Assembly (NCBI GenBank): GCA_009838645.1
Contig: VXRC01000049.1
Location: 496,001 to 560,000 of the forward strand
DNA from: Gemmatimonadota bacterium
GTDB lineage: Bacteria; JAAXHH01
DNA length: 64,000 bases
Direction: 5' to 3'
Shown: positions 47,953-57,312 of the stretch, piece after piece
Layout: every line of letters starts with the position of its first letter
Position numbering within the stretch: position 1 is the stretch's first letter
Notes under the pieces: model-generated
What the model was told of the DNA's origin: nothing
The model's input: only the letters and a program-made list of their open reading frames with translations
Database searches by the model: none
Position numbers and translations under genes: made by a program

Positions 47953-49141
47953 TGTCCTTCAAATACGAAACCAGGGTCTCACGCTCCGGCGTCGAACCGT
48001 GGATTTCAATCCCCACTTCCGCCCATACCAGCGGCGTCGTGCCGTGTTCATCGTCTGTCGCACCCGGATCGGCGCCGGCATCGACGAGCATCTTCGCGAT
48101 CCCGGTTTCTCCGCACAGATGCAGGGGCGTCTGCCCGGAATCCGCCCGGGCGTTCGCATCCGCGCCACAACCCAGCAGCACCCGGACCGTTTCCGGCCGT
48201 CCATGCTGCACCGCGGCGTGCAGGGGCGTCCCCACCACCGCGTGAACGCCGATCTTCCCTTCGTAGGCCACCGCGCCTGGATCGGTCCGGCAAAGCTGGC
48301 CGAGCTGGTCTGTCCTTCCGAGAACGGCGAGCTGGCAGGGATCCGCCGGCGCGCCCCGGTCGATCAGGTACTCCGCGAGACGGCGACAACGTTCGCCGCG
48401 GGACAGCGCCGCGCCCAGCGGCGTGTTGCCATCGCCGTCGGCCGTATCCAGCCGCGCTCCGTGGTCCAGCAGGATCCCGGCCGTTTCCGAGGACACAACC
48501 ACGTGGAGAGGCGGTTCTCCTCCCAGACCCGGACGGGATGCCGCGCCGGGATCTTCCGCCAGCATCGCCCGGACGGCGGTGACATCATCAAGCAGGCACG
48601 CGGCGTGGAGGTCGACCTTCCCCCCGCCTTCTTGCAACAGCCGGGCCGCATCCATGTGCCCCCAGTGGGCAGCGAGGTGGAGAGCGGTCCAGCCGCCATA
48701 GGAATCGGTGCCGTGGTTCGGATCCGCCCCGTTGCGCAACAAAATTTCGATGACCTTCGTGTTCCCTCGTTCAGCCGACAGTTGAATCGGCACGGGACGG
48801 CCTCCCCAGCGCGGGTGGTCCATGGCATCGTTGACTATACTCTTGTCCTGCTCGAGGACGGCTTCGACGGACGTCGCGTCGCCACTCCATATGGCGGCAC
48901 GCAACCGGCGCCGGCACACTTCCCGGCGAAGGACCGGCCAACTTGAAAACCCGTAACGCCGTGCAATGACCAACTGGGCATCGGCGAGTTTCGCCGCAGT
49001 GGGATCCATCGCGCGCGGATGCGCAGTGAACGATTCGATCGCCTCGGCGTCACCCGAGCGAAATGCCGTAAGGAGTTCCCGCGCCTGGGTTTTAAGCTGA
49101 TCCAGGTCGGGATGCTGGGGAAGGGATAGAGAGGTATTCAT
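47930..49141 (-). CDS. Ankyrin-repeat protein with a conserved N-terminal helical domain
   Basis: The 403-residue protein starts at MNTSLSLPQHP (49141) with AAGGAA upstream. Residues 1-75 match a domain seen at the head of many bacterial ankyrin proteins: D-L-D-Q-L-K-T-Q-A-R-E-L-L-T-A-F-R-S-G-D-A-E-A, then L-A-D-A-Q-L-V-I-A-R-R-Y-G-F-S-S-W-P-V-L. About nine ankyrin repeats follow (T-A-L-H-L-A-A-H-W-G-H-M-D-A-A-R-L-L, T-P-L-H-A-A-V-Q-H-G-R-P-E-T-V-R-V-L-L). It is convergent with the globin-ankyrin gene and overlaps its end. Confidence 0.9.
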   Translation of the reverse strand: MNTSLSLPQHPDLDQLKTQARELLTAFRSGDAEAIESFTAHPRAMDPTAAKLADAQLVIARRYGFSSWPVLRREVCRRRLRAAIWSGDATSVEAVLEQDKSIVNDAMDHPRWGGRPVPIQLSAERGNTKVIEILLRNGADPNHGTDSYGGWTALHLAAHWGHMDAARLLQEGGGKVDLHAACLLDDVTAVRAMLAEDPGAASRPGLGGEPPLHVVVSSETAGILLDHGARLDTADGDGNTPLGAALSRGERCRRLAEYLIDRGAPADPCQLAVLGRTDQLGQLCRTDPGAVAYEGKIGVHAVVGTPLHAAVQHGRPETVRVLLGCGADANARADSGQTPLHLCGETGIAKMLVDAGADPGATDDEHGTTPLVWAEVGIEIHGSTPERETLVSYLKDITPVRED

Positions 49142-49329
49142 CGGCGAATTCCTTTCCGTGGCGCTCCGATTCCGCATATTCGGAGAAGAAAGAGATTCGC
49201 GCAATCTATAGGTTGGATCAGGATTGGGTAGGCTCGGCCTTTTCCGCGGAATGGAGGCGCCCCTGTGCGCAACGGATAGTAAGCTAATGCCCGCTCCGAT
49301 ACGCGTCAAGCCCATCATCCCAATACGAT

Positions 49330-50025
49330 TTATGCAGCGTTTTTCTCGAGGATCCGGGATAACAGCCCGTATCTGCGAACGCCAAACGGGGGATTTCGCC
49401 GTATGGACTTCAGGCGGCGCGCGCACTCCGGCAAGGCGTACAGCACGGCGCGGCGGGCATTCGGCGTATCTACCTCGGACAGGGCAAGCAGGGTGTAGTA
49501 GAAGGGGAACCGGCGCCACGCCCCCGCCCCGTCTTCGTGGCTTGCCAGTACGCCGATGCCTTCATCCAGGTGACGGGCGTAGTCGCCGAGACCGCCTACG
49601 GCCATATGACGCCAGAGCGCGACGGTGCAGGGACCGCAGCAGAACGTACCACGCGGTTTGCCCTTCGAGTGCGCCGCCTCGAAACACCCCAGTAGTAGGG
49701 TCGTTGCCGCCTCGAGTTCGGGCAGCCGGTCACGGCCGACGCGGCGATTCAGCAGGATGATCGCCCGGCAGGTTTCTTCGGCGTGGATATGTCGCAGCGA
49801 CGCCGATTGAAGCCGCTCACCCGTGAAGGTATAGAGTTTGGATTGGCTGTCCTGTTCGGTAACGCCGAATGTCCCGGCATAGGCGGACTCGGCGCCGAAA
49901 CGACCGGTGAGCCAGTCCAGGGCGCGTTCCGCTACGGTCCGGTCGAACGATTCACCGAGGAAGTGACGTTCGTTGATACGGTCCAGCGTTTCGGAGAGAC
50001 TGTGGGGATGGGGTATGCTGTCCAT
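49330..50025 (-). CDS. Hypothetical protein with a C-C-G-P-C segment
   Basis: The approximately 231-residue protein begins at MDSIPHPHSL with AAGGAAG upstream. It appears mostly helical. A notable stretch is G-T-F-C-C-G-P-C-T-V-A-L-W-R-H-M near residue 130, which could bind a metal or cofactor, and there are basic C-terminal residues. I do not recognise the family. It is flanked by an ankyrin gene and a divergent sialidase-like gene with no evident link. Confidence 0.6.
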   Translation of the reverse strand: MDSIPHPHSLSETLDRINERHFLGESFDRTVAERALDWLTGRFGAESAYAGTFGVTEQDSQSKLYTFTGERLQSASLRHIHAEETCRAIILLNRRVGRDRLPELEAATTLLLGCFEAAHSKGKPRGTFCCGPCTVALWRHMAVGGLGDYARHLDEGIGVLASHEDGAGAWRRFPFYYTLLALSEVDTPNARRAVLYALPECARRLKSIRRNPPFGVRRYGLLSRILEKNAA

Positions 50026-50165
50026 GGTCTTCCTTGATGCCCGCCAGGTGTCAGCACAGTGGGCCGTTCCACCCGAATTATATTGACACAATGGGCCTTG
50101 CGCCAGTAAATCATCCTCGCTTCATCTTCATTTCCCGCAGGATCTTAGCACCATCAAGGTTAACC

Positions 50166-51338
50166 ATGCAACACCGTATTGTAGTTAAAGAAAAGGGACG
50201 CTACAACGCGTTCCCCGTATTGAATCAACTTCCGGACGGGCGGCTGACGATCGGCTGTATCTCTTCGCCTTTCGGGGACCACTACGGTCTGGCCGGCTGG
50301 CTCACGTTTGAGTCCCGCGACCACGGACGAACCTGGACGCCGTCGGAAGATCCAATGCTGCCGCCTAACTGGCCGGGTACATCGCCGCGGGAACGGTACG
50401 ACAGGCTTTCCGGCGTTTTACCCGACGGAACCCTGATGGCGGTGGGTTCGGTGGGACAGGAAATATGGCCACTGGACCGCCGGGAGGAAGCCGAGGCCCG
50501 CAGCCTGCGTTTCGTAGATGATGAGACGTACACCTCCCGTTTTCCGGGAAAGTTGATCATATCGGGGTATAGACTGTCGGTGATACGATCCCGGGATGGA
50601 GGACATACCTGGGATCGGCGCACCTGGACCGTATCAGGTTATGAATCCGCGGTCGGTTTTCCTCGCGGGACCGTACTCGAAGACGGAACGTGGCTGTTTC
50701 CCGTTTACACGACGCGCGCCGGGGGTGAGAGCGATTGCCTCCTGTTCCGGTCCAGCGACGACGGAGAGACCTGGCATCTCCATGAGGCGGTGCCGCGTAT
50801 CGGCAGCGAATGGGCCCTGGTGGAGACGGAGCCGAACCGTGTCCTGGGCCATATCCGCTCGACGTGTTACTGGGATCCGGCTGCCGTTGAGCGTACCTAT
50901 CACAGGGACCGGTTCTACACCATGGAAGTCTGGTCCGAAGACGGCGGCAGCACTTGGACCAGCCCGATCGAGGCGTCCTTCGAGGGCTATCCGAACCACC
51001 TGCTCAAACTGCGTGACGGACGGATTCTGTGTACCTACGGCTACCGCCGCGCCCCGATGGGTATACGGGCTCTGATCAGTGAGGACGGTGGTCGAACCTG
51101 GGACACGGACCACGAATACGTGCTTCGGGATGACGGTGGTGGGGTTTCGAGTGCATGGCCGCCGGAGAAGCGTCCCCGGATGGGCGGCGCGGACGTGGGC
51201 TATCCGATTTCGGCGGAATTGGATGATGGTACCATGCTGACCGTCTATTACATCACGACGGAAGACGAAACCACCCATGTCGCTGCCACCCTTTGGCATC
51301 CTGACCGGGACAGACCACCAGGTCCTCGAGGAGGGTGA
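50166..51338 (+). CDS. Sialidase-like (Asp-box) beta-propeller protein
   Basis: The 390-residue protein starts at MQHRIVVKEKG with AAGG seven bases upstream. It has five Asp-box motifs (S-R-D-H-G-R-T-W, S-R-D-G-G-H-T-W, S-S-D-D-G-E-T-W, S-E-D-G-G-S-T-W, S-E-D-G-G-R-T-W) and a G-x-x-x-F-P-V-L-x-x-L-P-D-G-R-L start, as in the sialidase/neuraminidase superfamily. No signal peptide is present, so it acts in the cytosol or its role is not glycan cleavage. A perfect TTGACA at 50083-50088 is a possible -35 element. Confidence 0.83.
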   Translation: MQHRIVVKEKGRYNAFPVLNQLPDGRLTIGCISSPFGDHYGLAGWLTFESRDHGRTWTPSEDPMLPPNWPGTSPRERYDRLSGVLPDGTLMAVGSVGQEIWPLDRREEAEARSLRFVDDETYTSRFPGKLIISGYRLSVIRSRDGGHTWDRRTWTVSGYESAVGFPRGTVLEDGTWLFPVYTTRAGGESDCLLFRSSDDGETWHLHEAVPRIGSEWALVETEPNRVLGHIRSTCYWDPAAVERTYHRDRFYTMEVWSEDGGSTWTSPIEASFEGYPNHLLKLRDGRILCTYGYRRAPMGIRALISEDGGRTWDTDHEYVLRDDGGGVSSAWPPEKRPRMGGADVGYPISAELDDGTMLTVYYITTEDETTHVAATLWHPDRDRPPGPRGG

Positions 51339-51346
51339 GCAACCGG

Positions 51347-51410
51347 CGCTCAGGAAAGGGCGCCGGCTTGCCGCAGCACCCGCTCAGGCAACGGCGCCGG
51401 CTTGCCGCAG
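51347..51410 (-). repeat. 30-bp direct repeat duplicating an ankyrin gene 3' end
   Basis: Positions 51381-51410 (the final codons and TGA stop of the ankyrin gene) recur at 51347-51376 with 28 of 30 bases identical, period 34. The extra copy lies in the spacer after the stop. Confidence 0.93.
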
Positions 51411-53093
51411 ACGCTCCACGATGGCCGTGTGCCCGTACCGTTCGGCCCAGGCAATCGGCGTGGTCCAGGGTTCTCCGTCGGGTTGCGGATCGGCGCCGTG
51501 CTCGAGATAGAGATCGACCAGCGCATCGCGGTCCCAGCGGGCGGCCCAGGCCAGCGGTGTGGAATGGAGCAGCGTATCCCTGCCGTCGAGCGAGGCGCCG
51601 TATTCGAGGAGCAGGCGGGCGAACTCGATCCGTTCGTCCTCTTTCAAATTCGGTTCGCCCCAGACTTTTCCTGTAGCCGCGATGTAGTGCGGGAGTGAGG
51701 TATCGCGGCGGCCCTTCACGTTCGGGTCCACCCCGTGATCGAGGAACATGCGGAGGATCTCGGGAAACACGGATCGATCAAAATCCCGGTACTTGCGATG
51801 AGGACCGCAGGGCCAGATGCCGATGGGCTGGATGACGAGTCTGTACCACCGTGGATCGTCCAGGGCCCAGTCCAGTTTGCGCAGGCACACGCCCACCACG
51901 CTGGGATCGCCCCCGCAGGCGGCGCCCCACAGGATCTGCTCGACCAGGTCGGGCTGCAGGTTCAGCGCCATCACCGCGGCGGAAGTATCGCACTCCAGGG
52001 CCGCGCCGTCCGGCGTCATCGATCCTCCGTACCGGTACAGCAACTGCTTCATCCGCTCGTCCCGGTTATTGTAGGCACGGCTCATGGGATTGCCGGAGGC
52101 GTACACGGCGGCGTTGGCGTCGGCGCCCCGCTCGAGCAGCAACCGCGCGATATCGTGCTGGCCGTCGCCGGCGGCGATCCACAGCGGTTCTCCCCAGTTG
52201 TACGTCTCTTCCTCCAGGGACTGGATGCGGTACCGCTGGTTCGGGTCCATGCCGAGATCGAGCAGCAGCTTCACCATCTCGTACCGATTGTGGCGGACGG
52301 CGTCCCCCAGCAAGTGGGTTTCGGTATCAACATCCGGTTCGAACAGACCGGGGTGGCCTGCCGCGACCTGTCGCACGGCTTCCTCGTCCCCCAGCATCAC
52401 GTTCGTACGCAGGCTCCTGGGGGCGCCCGCGCTCATGAGGATGCCGGCGGCCATGAAACAGCCTTCCGCCCGCCGCCGATCCGTATCGGCCGTTTGATCT
52501 ACGGCCAGTTCGAGGGGGGTCCGATCTTCGAGATTGGTCTTGCCCGTGTCGGCCTTGACCGCCAGCAGCGCCTGAACGAGTCCTGGATGACCGTGGCTGG
52601 CCGCATGGTGCAGGACCGTATTCCCGTCTTCGTCGCAGGCCTCCGCGAGTTCGGGCGCGGCGTGGATTTCCCGCATCGCGCCGGCCACGTCGCCATCGGC
52701 GACTTTCTTGGCAAGCCGCACCACTTCCGGCGCTACGGTCAGATTCGGGCAGAGATTCGCTTCCCGCCGCCGCTCCATTTCCTCGTTGATCGTTTCTACG
52801 ACGTCTTCAAAACCGCGGTCGCGCGCCATGACCAGGGGCGTGGAGGCATCCCGGTGGGGATAGACGCCCTGGTGCGGGTCGGCCCCCGCGGCCATCAACG
52901 CGGAAACCGCTTCGATCCGGCGGTTCATCACCGCGTGATGCAGGGCGCGGTGCTCGTCGTAGGAAGCGGTGTCCACACCCACCAGGTGGGGTGCTACCGC
53001 CAGAATTGAGTTTATGCGCTTCAAGTCTCCATCGGCCGACGCTTCGCAAAGCTCGGCCACGGTGAATGCGCCGGTGGTCGTATCGTTCGTCAT
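51384..53093 (-). CDS. Large ankyrin-repeat protein
   Basis: The 569-residue soluble protein carries roughly twelve ankyrin repeats, including R-A-L-H-H-A-V-M-N-R-R-I-E-A-V-S-A-L-M, T-V-L-H-H-A-A-S-H-G-H-P-G-L-V-Q-A-L-L and E-P-L-W-I-A-A-G-D-G-Q-H-D-I-A-R-L-L-L. No catalytic domain is visible. Its ATG overlaps the stop of the SRPBCC gene upstream (ATGA at 53090-53093), so the two are translationally coupled and may act together. Confidence 0.92.
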   Translation of the reverse strand: MTNDTTTGAFTVAELCEASADGDLKRINSILAVAPHLVGVDTASYDEHRALHHAVMNRRIEAVSALMAAGADPHQGVYPHRDASTPLVMARDRGFEDVVETINEEMERRREANLCPNLTVAPEVVRLAKKVADGDVAGAMREIHAAPELAEACDEDGNTVLHHAASHGHPGLVQALLAVKADTGKTNLEDRTPLELAVDQTADTDRRRAEGCFMAAGILMSAGAPRSLRTNVMLGDEEAVRQVAAGHPGLFEPDVDTETHLLGDAVRHNRYEMVKLLLDLGMDPNQRYRIQSLEEETYNWGEPLWIAAGDGQHDIARLLLERGADANAAVYASGNPMSRAYNNRDERMKQLLYRYGGSMTPDGAALECDTSAAVMALNLQPDLVEQILWGAACGGDPSVVGVCLRKLDWALDDPRWYRLVIQPIGIWPCGPHRKYRDFDRSVFPEILRMFLDHGVDPNVKGRRDTSLPHYIAATGKVWGEPNLKEDERIEFARLLLEYGASLDGRDTLLHSTPLAWAARWDRDALVDLYLEHGADPQPDGEPWTTPIAWAERYGHTAIVERLRQAGAVA

Positions 53094-53587
53094 GTTTCTT
53101 TCTCCTCAGAGTCGTCGTTGCCCGCGACGAGGTGGCCGAATCGATCCGCATAGACCTCCATGAGATCGTCATACCGGTCTTCCACGGTGGTCCCGGCCAG
53201 GTACGGTCCCAGGTGGTCGATGAAGGCGTGCCAGCCGGCGGAAAATCCCATCAGGATTTCCGGGGTGACGTGGGAATTCGTGAAGCGCAGACGCGTGCCG
53301 CCCTCGCAGGGCTCGAGCACCCACCGGACCACGGAAAGTCCCCAGGTATAGGCAAACACCCGTTCCGGTACCCATTCGCAGACCGTGCCTTCCAGGTTTC
53401 CTTCCGACTTGAAGTCCACGAAGATCCTGCCACCAAGGCGGCGGTCCAACGTGGCTTCGTATTTCATCCAGGCCGAGATCCCCTCCGCCGTCGTAACGGC
53501 CGCCCAGACAAGGTCGACCGGGAAGGGGTACACCCGCTCGATTTCGATACAGTATTCCGGCGATATCCTGGCTAGAGGTTCTGCCAT
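53090..53587 (-). CDS. SRPBCC-family (AHSA1/START-like) protein
   Basis: The 165-residue protein (ATG at 53587) has the helix-grip fold pattern of AHSA1-type proteins: E-I-E-R-V-Y-P-F-P-V-D-L-V-W-A-A-V-T-T near the start, L-G-G-R-I-F-V-D-F mid-way, then L-E-P-C-E-G-G-T-R-L-R-F and a closing helix G-W-H-A-F-I-D-H-L-G-P-Y-L. Such proteins bind hydrophobic ligands or stimulate Hsp90. It is coupled to the ankyrin gene downstream by a 4-base overlap. Ligand unknown. Confidence 0.87.
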   Translation of the reverse strand: MAEPLARISPEYCIEIERVYPFPVDLVWAAVTTAEGISAWMKYEATLDRRLGGRIFVDFKSEGNLEGTVCEWVPERVFAYTWGLSVVRWVLEPCEGGTRLRFTNSHVTPEILMGFSAGWHAFIDHLGPYLAGTTVEDRYDDLMEVYADRFGHLVAGNDDSEEKET

Positions 53588-53611
53588 AGTAATCACAGTG
53601 CTATGTTGTTA

Positions 53612-53666
53612 GTGTCAATTAGAACGGTCGGCGTTACAAATATGGGTATTGAGGTTTGTATTGACA
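53612..53666. promoter_or_regulatory. Divergent -35-like TTGACA pair
   Basis: The intergenic region between the leftward SRPBCC gene and the rightward ankyrin gene contains TGTCAAT near 53615-53621 and ATTGACA at 53660-53666, an inverted pair that offers a perfect TTGACA to each side. No convincing -10 element is seen on either side. Confidence 0.4.
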
Positions 53667-53717
53667 GTGCAACCCGGCGGCACTAACCATGTTTTGTCGG
53701 TATTATGGGAGCGGTCA

Positions 53718-54512
53718 ATGCGATTTGACAAGGAAAAACAGTGGATCGGCGCCGTGTACGCCGAAGACCTCGTCCTCATGGCCGAAATGCTGGCTGAAGA
53801 TCCGTCTCTGGCAAATTTCAGCCACGAAGCTTTCGACGATCCTTACCGGGAGGGCCGCTTCCCGGTATATACCCTGTCTTTCGCCGTCGGCGGTCCTCCG
53901 CAACAGCAGATCGACTGGCGCCAGGTGGAACGAAAAACGAACTTCGACATGGTGAAGCTGCTCGTCGAAGCGGGCGCCGACCCCAATATCGAAAACGTGC
54001 ACGGCCGGCCGCTCTGTATATGCCGTGAAGAACGTATGGCGCGGTACCTGATCGATCATGGCGGCGATATCAACCGGTGGCACGATAACGGGGGCGCGCC
54101 GGTGTATTTCGCGGTCTGGCAGATCGATCCCAACCGGTTGAAGATGCAGATCCGGCTGGGTGCCGATCCCGGACAGATCAATCCCCACAACGGATCATCC
54201 GCCTTTCATTCCGCCGCGGAAGTCAGGCCGGGCGACGAACAGGTTGCCGATCACCTCGAGATCATTCACGTGCTCAAGGAAGCCGGCCTGGATCCGAACC
54301 ACCGCGCGGGAGTCGGCGTCCAGTCGGACTGGGGCCCCGTCTACCAGGGCGATGCACCGCTGCACATGGCCGCCCAGCTGAACAGGCCCGAAGTGATCGA
54401 GGCGCTGATTACCGCCGGCTGCAGCCGGTCCCAGACCAACGCCGCCGACGAAACGCCGCGAGAAACAGCCCGCAGGGTCGGGCGCGGCGAGGACATCGTC
54501 CGTATGCTCTAG
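53718..54512 (+). CDS. Ankyrin-repeat protein
   Basis: The 264-residue protein starts at MRFDKEKQWIG (53718) after GGGAG. It has about five ankyrin repeats, the clearest being N-F-D-M-V-K-L-L-V-E-A-G-A-D-P-N-I and A-P-L-H-M-A-A-Q-L-N-R-P-E-V-I-E-A-L-I. The N-terminal W-I-G-A-V-Y-A-E-D-L segment forms a capping helix. It lies 19 bases before an SDR gene and may be co-transcribed with it. Confidence 0.88.
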   Translation: MRFDKEKQWIGAVYAEDLVLMAEMLAEDPSLANFSHEAFDDPYREGRFPVYTLSFAVGGPPQQQIDWRQVERKTNFDMVKLLVEAGADPNIENVHGRPLCICREERMARYLIDHGGDINRWHDNGGAPVYFAVWQIDPNRLKMQIRLGADPGQINPHNGSSAFHSAAEVRPGDEQVADHLEIIHVLKEAGLDPNHRAGVGVQSDWGPVYQGDAPLHMAAQLNRPEVIEALITAGCSRSQTNAADETPRETARRVGRGEDIVRML

Positions 54513-54531
54513 GCTGGCGCGGAGACTGTCC

Positions 54532-55281
54532 ATGGCTTACGATTTTACCGGCAAAGCCGCCATGGTAACCGGTGCGTGCAATGGAATCGGGCGATTCACG
54601 ACGATTGCCATGCTGGAGGCCGGAGCCTCGGTGACCGCGGCAGACCTGACCCCCTGTCCACGCAGCCTGGAGCTTTTTCGGACACGCAGCGAGAAGGTGC
54701 ACTTCATTCGCGCCGATGTAACCGATGCCGCCCAGGTCAGGACAGCGGTACGGCAGACCAGAAAACGCTTCGGAAGCCTGGATTTCGCCGTCAACAACGC
54801 AGGTGTCTTCAGGTACCAGACACTGACGCACAAATGGAGAGAAGACCAGTGGGATGACATGATCGACGTCAACCTCAAGGGCGTCTGGCTCTCCATGAAA
54901 TACGAGATCCCCGTCATGCTCGATCAGGGCGGCGGGGCGATCGTAAACGTCTCGTCCGTCGCCGGCCTTGTGGGCATAGGCGGCATGTCCGGCTACGCCG
55001 CCAGCAAGCACGGCGTGATCGGCCTGACGAAATCCGCGGCGCTGGAATACGCCCGGGAAGGCATTCGAATCAACGCGGTATGCCCCGGCAGCCTGACCCG
55101 ACCGTCCCTTCGCTTCCCTCGCGTCTTCACCGAGGTCAAGGAGGACGACGGACGGCACCCCATGGGACGTTGGTGCAGGGGCGAGGAAGTGGCGGACGCT
55201 ATTCTCTGGCTGTGTTCGGACCGGTCCTCCTTCACGACGGGCCACGCCCTGTCGGTAGACGGCGGATGGGCAGCTCGCTGA
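54532..55281 (+). CDS. SDR-family oxidoreductase
   Basis: The 249-residue protein is a classical short-chain dehydrogenase: cofactor motif T-G-A-C-N-G-I-G near residue 14, N-N-A-G near 86, catalytic Ser in V-N-V-S-S near 140, and Y-A-A-S-K near 155. The C-terminal G-H-A-L-S-V-D-G-G-W is also typical. It reduces or oxidises an alcohol/ketone with NAD(P); substrate unknown. GGAG lies seven bases before the ATG. Confidence 0.94.
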   Translation: MAYDFTGKAAMVTGACNGIGRFTTIAMLEAGASVTAADLTPCPRSLELFRTRSEKVHFIRADVTDAAQVRTAVRQTRKRFGSLDFAVNNAGVFRYQTLTHKWREDQWDDMIDVNLKGVWLSMKYEIPVMLDQGGGAIVNVSSVAGLVGIGGMSGYAASKHGVIGLTKSAALEYAREGIRINAVCPGSLTRPSLRFPRVFTEVKEDDGRHPMGRWCRGEEVADAILWLCSDRSSFTTGHALSVDGGWAAR

Positions 55282-55356
55282 AAGACGTACTGCTTCAGGC
55301 CACAGAATCTCAGGCCCGACCGCTTTTCGATTTTCAACGACCGGAGTATCAAACTC

Positions 55357-56214
55357 ATGTCCCTCTTGACTTTCAAACTACTTTCCGCGGCCGCGATACT
55401 CGCCATCGCGGTGATCGGTGGGTTGATCCCCCTCTACGCCGCCAGACACGAAAACAGCCGGCGGTTTTTCTCGCTGGGAAACGCTTTCGCAGGCGGACTG
55501 TTTCTGGGTGTCGGTTTTATCCACCTGCTGCCGGAGGGCATGGAAAAGCTCGAGGGGGTCACGGACTACCCCCTGGCCGTATTGCTGGCCGCGATCGGCC
55601 TGGTGGGACTGCTGCTGATCGATCGCGTCGTTTACGGGGAGCACCACGACACCGGGCATACCGAGGACGGTGAACAGCACTGCATCTACCCGTACGTGCT
55701 GCTGGTGCTGCTGTCGGTGCATTCCGTCATCGCAGGCATATCCCTCGGCATCGAATCCCATTTTTCGGGACTGGCCATCATATTGCTCGGGATCCTCTGC
55801 CACAAGGGATCGGCCGCCTTCGCCCTGATGATCAGCGTCCTGCGGGCCGGCATCGAACAGCGGCGCCATCGGCCCATCCTGGCGGTTTTCGTATCGATGA
55901 CGCCGATGGGTATTCTGATCGGCATGGGGGCCGCCATGACCCTGCATGAGAGCGAGACCGTTACGACCGTGATCGAGGGGAGTTTCAACGCCCTTGCGGC
56001 GGGAACGTTCATCTACGTGGCCATCATCGACATCATCGACGCGGAGCTTTCGAGGCGCAATGTACGCGTAGCGAAATTCGTCATGAGCGTACTCGCCGGC
56101 GAAGACGACCAGCCCATGCCCACCCGGGACCACGACCGCTTGTATAAATTCGCCCTGGTCATCCTGGGTATCGGACTGATGGCGCTGCTGGTGGAATGGG
56201 CGCACGCCCACTGA
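55357..56214 (+). CDS. ZIP-family metal transporter
   Basis: The 285-residue protein has eight predicted helices and the ZIP signature positions. Helix 4 reads L-S-V-H-S-V-I-A-G-I-S-L-G and helix 5 reads H-K-G-S-A-A-F-A-L. The helix 4 H-S-V-I-A-G lacks the N-x-P-E-G form of standard bacterial ZIPs, so selectivity may differ. A His/Asp-rich loop (E-H-H-D-T-G-H-T-E-D-G-E-Q-H) between helices 3 and 4 is a likely metal-binding site. It would import or exchange Zn2+ or another divalent metal. Confidence 0.88.
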   Translation: MSLLTFKLLSAAAILAIAVIGGLIPLYAARHENSRRFFSLGNAFAGGLFLGVGFIHLLPEGMEKLEGVTDYPLAVLLAAIGLVGLLLIDRVVYGEHHDTGHTEDGEQHCIYPYVLLVLLSVHSVIAGISLGIESHFSGLAIILLGILCHKGSAAFALMISVLRAGIEQRRHRPILAVFVSMTPMGILIGMGAAMTLHESETVTTVIEGSFNALAAGTFIYVAIIDIIDAELSRRNVRVAKFVMSVLAGEDDQPMPTRDHDRLYKFALVILGIGLMALLVEWAHAH

Positions 56215-56237
56215 CCTGCGGCATACCTCCCGCCCAC

Positions 56238-57281
56238 TCAGCCGATGTGCACCTTTTCGCCGGTCTTCGCGCTGTCGTACATCGCATCGAGCAGTTGCAT
56301 GTACCGGTAGGCGTCGTTCGCATCGACATCGGGTGCTACGCGGCCGGCGACCGCCCGGGCGAAGTGTTCGACTTCGTGGAAGAAGGGCAGGCCGTCTTTC
56401 GGCGGATCGGAATGGGGCACGTCGGATTCGTCGTCGATCTCCCGGGAGGTGAAAACGCCGTCCTCCATGTTCCACAGTTGACCGTGGGAATAGGCGCCCT
56501 CGCTACCGTAGACCTCCACTACGGTGGGCGTATCGCAGTGCACCCATCGGGAACAGTCGATCTGGATCGTCTTTCCTCCTTCGAAACCGGCTATCCCCGA
56601 GAAATAGTCTTCGGCCGGTCCTTCCGGTCCGTCATACAGTGCCTCGACGACGTGCTTGGCGGCAAAGGCCCACTGGGGATCCGGACAGCCCATCCACCAC
56701 CAGGCCAGGTCCAGTTCGTGGGACGCGTGCTGGCCCAAAGCGCCGCCCTTCTGGCCGAAGACGTGGGTCCAGGCTTCGGGACTGTCCAACGGCGCCCTGT
56801 GGTTGTATTTCAGAAAGATGCGGGCGTGATACGGTTCGCCGATGCGCCCCCGGCTCAACGCGACGCGCGTCCTGCGGTTCACCGGGGCATGACGCATGAA
56901 GAAGCAGAACTGCATCGTTACGCCGGCGCGCTCGGCCGCTTCCTTGAACGTCAGGATGTGGTCGGCGCGGGTGGCGTGCGGTTTCTGCACCAGCACGTGC
57001 TTGCCCGCGGCAATCGCGTCGAGGACCATGGGATAGCGGGCGGGCGGATTCACCGCCAGGAGGACGGCTTCCACGTCCTTGTCGGCCAGCAGGTCCTGGT
57101 AGGGTCCGTACAGACGGGGGATGCCCTCCTCACGGCCCACCCGACCCAGTCGCTCCTCGATCAGGTCGCTTATCGCGACGACGTCGAGCAGCTTGCTCGC
57201 ACAGGCCGAACGAATGGCGGCATGGCCGGCCCCTCCGCAGCCCACTACACCGAACCGAATCGCTCTTTCCTTTTGTGTCAT
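56238..57281 (-). CDS. Gfo/Idh/MocA-family oxidoreductase
   Basis: The 347-residue protein has a Rossmann motif F-G-V-V-G-C-G-G-A-G-H and the catalytic segment V-L-V-Q-K-P-H-A (the E-K-P motif with Gln for Glu). The second domain includes G-G-A-L-G-Q-H-A-S-H-E-L-D-L-A-W-W-W-M-G, the usual substrate-site His and Asp of sugar dehydrogenases. It is one of three members of the family in the window and stands as a single gene next to pdxH. Confidence 0.92.
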   Translation of the reverse strand: MTQKERAIRFGVVGCGGAGHAAIRSACASKLLDVVAISDLIEERLGRVGREEGIPRLYGPYQDLLADKDVEAVLLAVNPPARYPMVLDAIAAGKHVLVQKPHATRADHILTFKEAAERAGVTMQFCFFMRHAPVNRRTRVALSRGRIGEPYHARIFLKYNHRAPLDSPEAWTHVFGQKGGALGQHASHELDLAWWWMGCPDPQWAFAAKHVVEALYDGPEGPAEDYFSGIAGFEGGKTIQIDCSRWVHCDTPTVVEVYGSEGAYSHGQLWNMEDGVFTSREIDDESDVPHSDPPKDGLPFFHEVEHFARAVAGRVAPDVDANDAYRYMQLLDAMYDSAKTGEKVHIG

Positions 57282-57312
57282 CGTTTGTTTCCCGTGTTGG
57301 GAACGGCGGGAT

